Source: Hetaerina americana (taxonomy: Eukaryota; Arthropoda; Insecta; Odonata; Calopterygidae). Taken from it: a stretch of 64,000 bases of DNA. The DNA lies in NCBI GenBank assembly GCA_022747635.1, contig JAKTNV010000003.1:46883475-46947474 (forward strand), written 5' to 3'. This document shows, piece by piece, positions 60,076-64,000 of the stretch (position 1 is its first letter; the number at the start of each line of letters is the position of its first letter). The notes under the pieces were generated by a model. The model did no database searches. It saw only the letters and a program-made list of their open reading frames with translations, and was not told where the DNA came from. A program made the translations under genes and the position numbers.

Positions 60076-62640
60076 TGGATACGAAGAAACCCTGGCCTTT
60101 TTTAAAAATAATTATTAGAAAAAGCCAACCATTCAATTATATTCAACCATGATTTTATTAAGACATTCAAATCACTTTCAACATCCAAACTTAATAATTT
60201 GAAAAGGGCAATTAGACGCAATTATTTGATGTCACATTTATTCACAATTTAATTATTTAAGCTACTTTTAACAGAAGCGTGAACGCATGCTGTGACAATT
60301 TCCTAAAATTTTCTTTCATATTTTTCTTGAATGAAGTTGACGAAATATTAGGTTTCCATTCGATGAATTATCTATCGAAATATCTTTTGCCGGGCGAGGC
60401 ATACATCATTAGCGATGACGCTCGACAGAGCACTCAACAGACCAGGACAGCGACCGTCTTTCACTGAATAGAGTTTTGAATTATATTTGAGAGGAGTCCT
60501 ATTCGTTTCCTTTCTCGAAGTTTCGATAACTAATGAACAGCATTTATTTCCTAAAAACTCTTTAGAAAGTATGGATATCATTTCACCGCTATATTATGAA
60601 GTTTAAATTATAGAGCGATTGTATTTAATACCTATTAGTATGAAAAATCTAAGCATATTCAGATTTAATTGGAAATTATTTCATTCTCTAAGGAAATGCT
60701 ACCTCTAATACCAGTCTTCCAATTACCACACGAATGCTCAATTGTATGGAGAATCTTTTTATAAGTGACACCACTATTTAATCCTTAATAAACATTTCTT
60801 TTTTGTATTTTCTTACTTTCTTTTTTGTGAACTTTAAAGCTCTTTATCAATGATGTAATTCATGAACAACTATTACGAAGTTAGTACCAATCTCATTAGA
60901 ATAGTTTTCGTTCAATCAGAAATATTATATCTAACAACGTTCTGATTCCAAAATTTCAATTAAAATTTCATAGATTAGTTAGAGCAGAATCTTAACTTTT
61001 GCATTCTTTTAACTGATAATGTGAATTTCTCGTTTGGCTGGTCTCTTGCCGTCGAAAATTAAAGAATCAATTTTCAAATTAGAAAATATTTTATTTATTT
61101 AATTAATTGTATTTTTTTAAGGTCTTGATGAATATTACACTGAAAACTAAATTTCAATGGAAGGAGAAGCTGAATTTTAAACTAGCATTAACAAGCTAAA
61201 AAGGATTCATTATTTCCGCTAAAGACAAATGAGCTGAATTATACAATACAAAAAAAATGGATGCTAGAATTTCTCCTCATCATCGCGTTCCTCCGATCCT
61301 CTTTTAGTGAAACATTTAACTGCAACACAGTCCAATAATTCTTACCAGCGGATATCTGCCGCAGCCACCAAATTAATTTCTAAGTACGCATGTTTTGCCA
61401 AATTTTGCAATGCATTATGGACATGTCTTATGCTGACATGTATATTGACAATAATGATTAGGTTTCTCAGGTGTTTGCTAAAAGATATTAATCCTTAACG
61501 GTAAAAAAGTTTTACAAGAATATAGTCTGGGACCTAAAAGCCCATAGATTCTTGAAATATCGCCATTCATAGTGTATGATTTGATATGATTTACTTCTTT
61601 TCTTTATTATAATACACCGAGCAATGTTTGGCCGAAAAGACTTCATTTGACTAAATGCGCAGCTATGACAACCTCATATTACAGGATTTGACGCGCGAGT
61701 GATAAATACAGTGATATAGTGATAAATACCTGTATGCTATTCCTCCGTTTCTTGGAGAATCGCTTTCGTACCTAATATCAAAGTGGAAACTCATGACTAT
61801 CTATGCAGCTAATTAATTCAGGAAATATCCAAAACCATTCTAAAATTTTTAATACAGATGCTCAACCTTATTTTACATATTTTTTTAGAAATAACTGCTT
61901 ATAAGACATTTGGTAAATATTTAATATCCTCAAAAGCAAAAACATGACTTAACATGTATACGGAATCGGCTCAAATTATTATATTTTCAGTAAACTGAAT
62001 TTTTCAAGTATTTTTTTTATCCATCACGGATCATCAGTTGAAGTTGAAAAGAAACAAGATATTACCCTACCATCAAAGACTCAGATATTACAGTTAATCA
62101 AGTGTGGAAAAGAGCAATGGAACCACAGAGAAGAAAAAGGAGTCGAACTGCCTAACCATGTGAAGCGACACACGTCATGAATGACGAGACAGAGGTAGTA
62201 ATTTCATGTTCCCAAAATGTAGGTGCCGTCAAACAAATCTAGTCATGGCTGGAATATCACTAACATAAATGGAAAAATGAGAGAAATAATGTATTAATTT
62301 TATTGTGAATAAAAAATGACCTGACAGTAGTTTAAATGTTCAAGGATTGAAAGATAAGAGTGCAGTCATATCATGTTATGCTATTTGAAATTGTACTGAA
62401 ATTGCTATAAATTCCGTGAACAATCAGTAAAACGGTTTTTTAAAATATCAATTAACTTGATTTGTTGAATCTGAAGTAATATTTTCTCTCATATTCGGCC
62501 AATTTCGCCTACTGAATCACGTTAAGTGATATTAAAGGCATTCCTTCTCCGTTTATTTAGCACTTGGCTAATATAAAATAAAGATTTTAACCAGTTATTT
62601 CATTTGATATCAAAACGGGATCGTTTCGTTACTGAAAAAT
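60076..62640. other. AT-rich non-coding stretch
   Basis: AT-rich with dense stops. Open frames at 60279-60467 and 61307-61498 have no recognisable domain. A small tandem repeat lies at 61698-61729. Confidence 0.6.
61698..61729 (+). repeat. 20-bp-period tandem repeat
   Basis: AGTGATAAATAC occurs at 61698-61709 and at 61718-61729, separated by agtgatat, itself a partial copy. Confidence 0.7.
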
Positions 62641-64000
62641 TTTGGGAAGGGTGAGGAAAGAGAACGCCGGATTTTGTTCACGAACGTGGTTCAACTGAGT
62701 CGTGGACGGAAAAATCTGGATGCGAGAGGTAATGGCCACATTTCTTTTGACAATCGAAGCGAACGAATGAAAGGGGTGTGGCAGACAGAAAGAAACAGAA
62801 GCAGGGGGGGGGGAAGAATATCTTAGAGAAACAGAGAGATAGGGAATGGGTCGGAATGGGGTGAATTGGGGGATGAGAGGAGGTGAAACGGATAAGTTGC
62901 GCTTAGCGGAGGTTTGAGTTTTCGGAGGGCAGCCATGCTTGGAAGAAAAGCGATGTCAGATGCCTGGAGTCAGTGACAGGGATGGCAGCGGCGGAGCGTT
63001 AGCGAATCGGAGAGAAATGAGGAATGGCGTAAGGCGGGGCGAGAGAAAGGAGCGACGGAGCCGGGGGAGGGGTAAAAGAGAGCGAGAGAGTAGAGAAGAG
63101 AGGAGACTTGAAAGAGTGAGTGGTAGAGAGGAAATAGACGGAAAATCGAACGGGGACGTGTGAGAGGGGGGGGGGAGAAAGTAAGTTTCGGCAAGATCAC
63201 CCGTTCCGTTGAAAGAATCGATGGGGGAAGAGAAAGCGAGAGATAGACGGTCTGGAACGAAGGAGGAAAAGAGGAATGAGGGAGAGAGCGAGGCCACGGA
63301 ACGAAGGATGTGGGTGCGACGGAAGATGAACAAACCAAAGCTGCGGAGGGAGGACCGGAGAGGGGGGAAAATGAGCGAGGGGTGGACGAAAGTAGAAGGG
63401 AAGAGAAGACGGCCTGAAAGACGGACGAAGAAGAAGGGACAAAAGACGCTCGAAATTAAGCGCGCGTGAAATGGAGGAGCGGGATCTTATAAAAAAAATG
63501 AAAGAAAACTAAAAAAAAGGAAATCGGTATCACGGCGACAGGGCGAGAAGTTTCGAACGTGGGGACTTCTGGAAGAAACGGAGATTAATGAGGAGGACAC
63601 AATAGTGCGGGAGAGAGAGAGAGAAACGAGGAGGGAAGAGTGAGGAGAAGGAAACACGGGAGCGAAAGAGGGTGGAAGGACGAGGTGGGTGGATGATGAA
63701 GAAGGGAGGTCTATATTCCAGAGGGACGGAGTGGGGGGGGGAGAGGGAAGAGGTGAGAGGGACTTGCGCGAGCCAAAACGTTAGAGCGGGTAACAAACCA
63801 GGATAAATGGAAGCTGTGGGAAGGGTGAGATTGAGAAAAATAAGGAGAGATATCGCTCGAAACCGATAAAAAAATAAGGAAGCGATTGAGGCGGGGGGGG
63901 ACGGACTTGTGAATTTGGAGAGGGAAGGGGCAGAAGTGTGGTAAGAGAGTGCACGAAGAAACGGGGATGGAGGAAGTGCGATGGATGAAGACGGATGAAA
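62641..64000 (+). repeat. Polypurine island (purines on +), continues past the window
   Basis: Purine-rich plus strand throughout, with G runs near 62805-62812, 63168-63176 and 63894-63900 and GAGA runs near 63612-63626. Frames of up to 125 codons on minus and 88 on plus are low complexity. The island is cut by the window end. Confidence 0.7.

Noticed and set aside
1..64000. CRISPR arrays, operons, Shine-Dalgarno sites, bacterial or phage modules
   Set aside because: No regularly spaced direct repeats with unique spacers, no dense same-strand coding, and a eukaryotic LINE is present.

Overview
This window looks like non-coding nuclear DNA from an animal, most plausibly an arthropod, although nothing in it fixes the species. 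There is no bacterial-style gene packing and no operon. I found no tRNA, rRNA or CRISPR array and no multi-exon gene I can recognise. The only unambiguous protein homology is one 5'-truncated non-LTR retrotransposon (CR1/L2-type LINE) on the minus strand at about 47.58-49.45 kb. The arthropod guess rests on the style of that element and its short (TACATC)n tail, plus the compact mosaic of AT-rich DNA with GC-richer islands. It is an inference.

The background is AT-rich (for example 1.44-3.2, 10.1-12.3, 26.1-28.5, 34.0-37.5, 41.8-43.0, 49.5-50.6, 51.5-58.0 and 60.1-62.6 kb). It holds scattered hairpins, tiny tandem repeats and decayed fragments. Set into it are many GC-richer islands of about 0.2-2.5 kb in which one strand is almost pure purine (GGAG/GAGA/GGGA) and the other pyrimidine. 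The main ones are near 0.3-1.4, 3.25-4.5, 8.9-9.8, 12.3-12.6, 13.2-13.7, 16.5-17.3, 17.9-18.9, 21.8-23.1, 25.6-26.1, 31.2-33.8, 39.2-40.0, 40.8-41.7, 43.5-44.3, 46.2-46.8, 50.7-51.3, 58.1-60.1 and 62.6-64.0 kb. Several switch purine strand sharply inside one island. These islands create all of the very long open frames in the window (up to about 426 codons), because stop codons are scarce in such composition. Those frames read as Ser/Pro/Leu/Phe-rich or Arg/Gly/Glu-rich low-complexity peptides in several frames at once, and I reject them as genes.

Three fold-back structures stand out. A hairpin with arms of about 93 nt at 8.35-8.55 kb is flanked by a 14-bp direct repeat. An inverted repeat with arms of about 80 nt at 34.81-35.05 kb looks like a MITE or fold-back element. 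A 33-nt-arm hairpin lies at 24.19-24.25 kb, and a smaller one at 53.63-53.69 kb. The retrotransposon copy carries an Asp-to-Asn change in its catalytic FADD motif, so it is predicted dead although its reading frame has no stop.

The most interesting unexplained signal is the repeated strand-switching polypurine island system. The hairpin insertion at 8.3 kb comes second. Weak possible gene relics are noted near 20.7-21.65, 23.3-24.1, 27.0-27.5 and 44.3-44.55 kb without a functional assignment.
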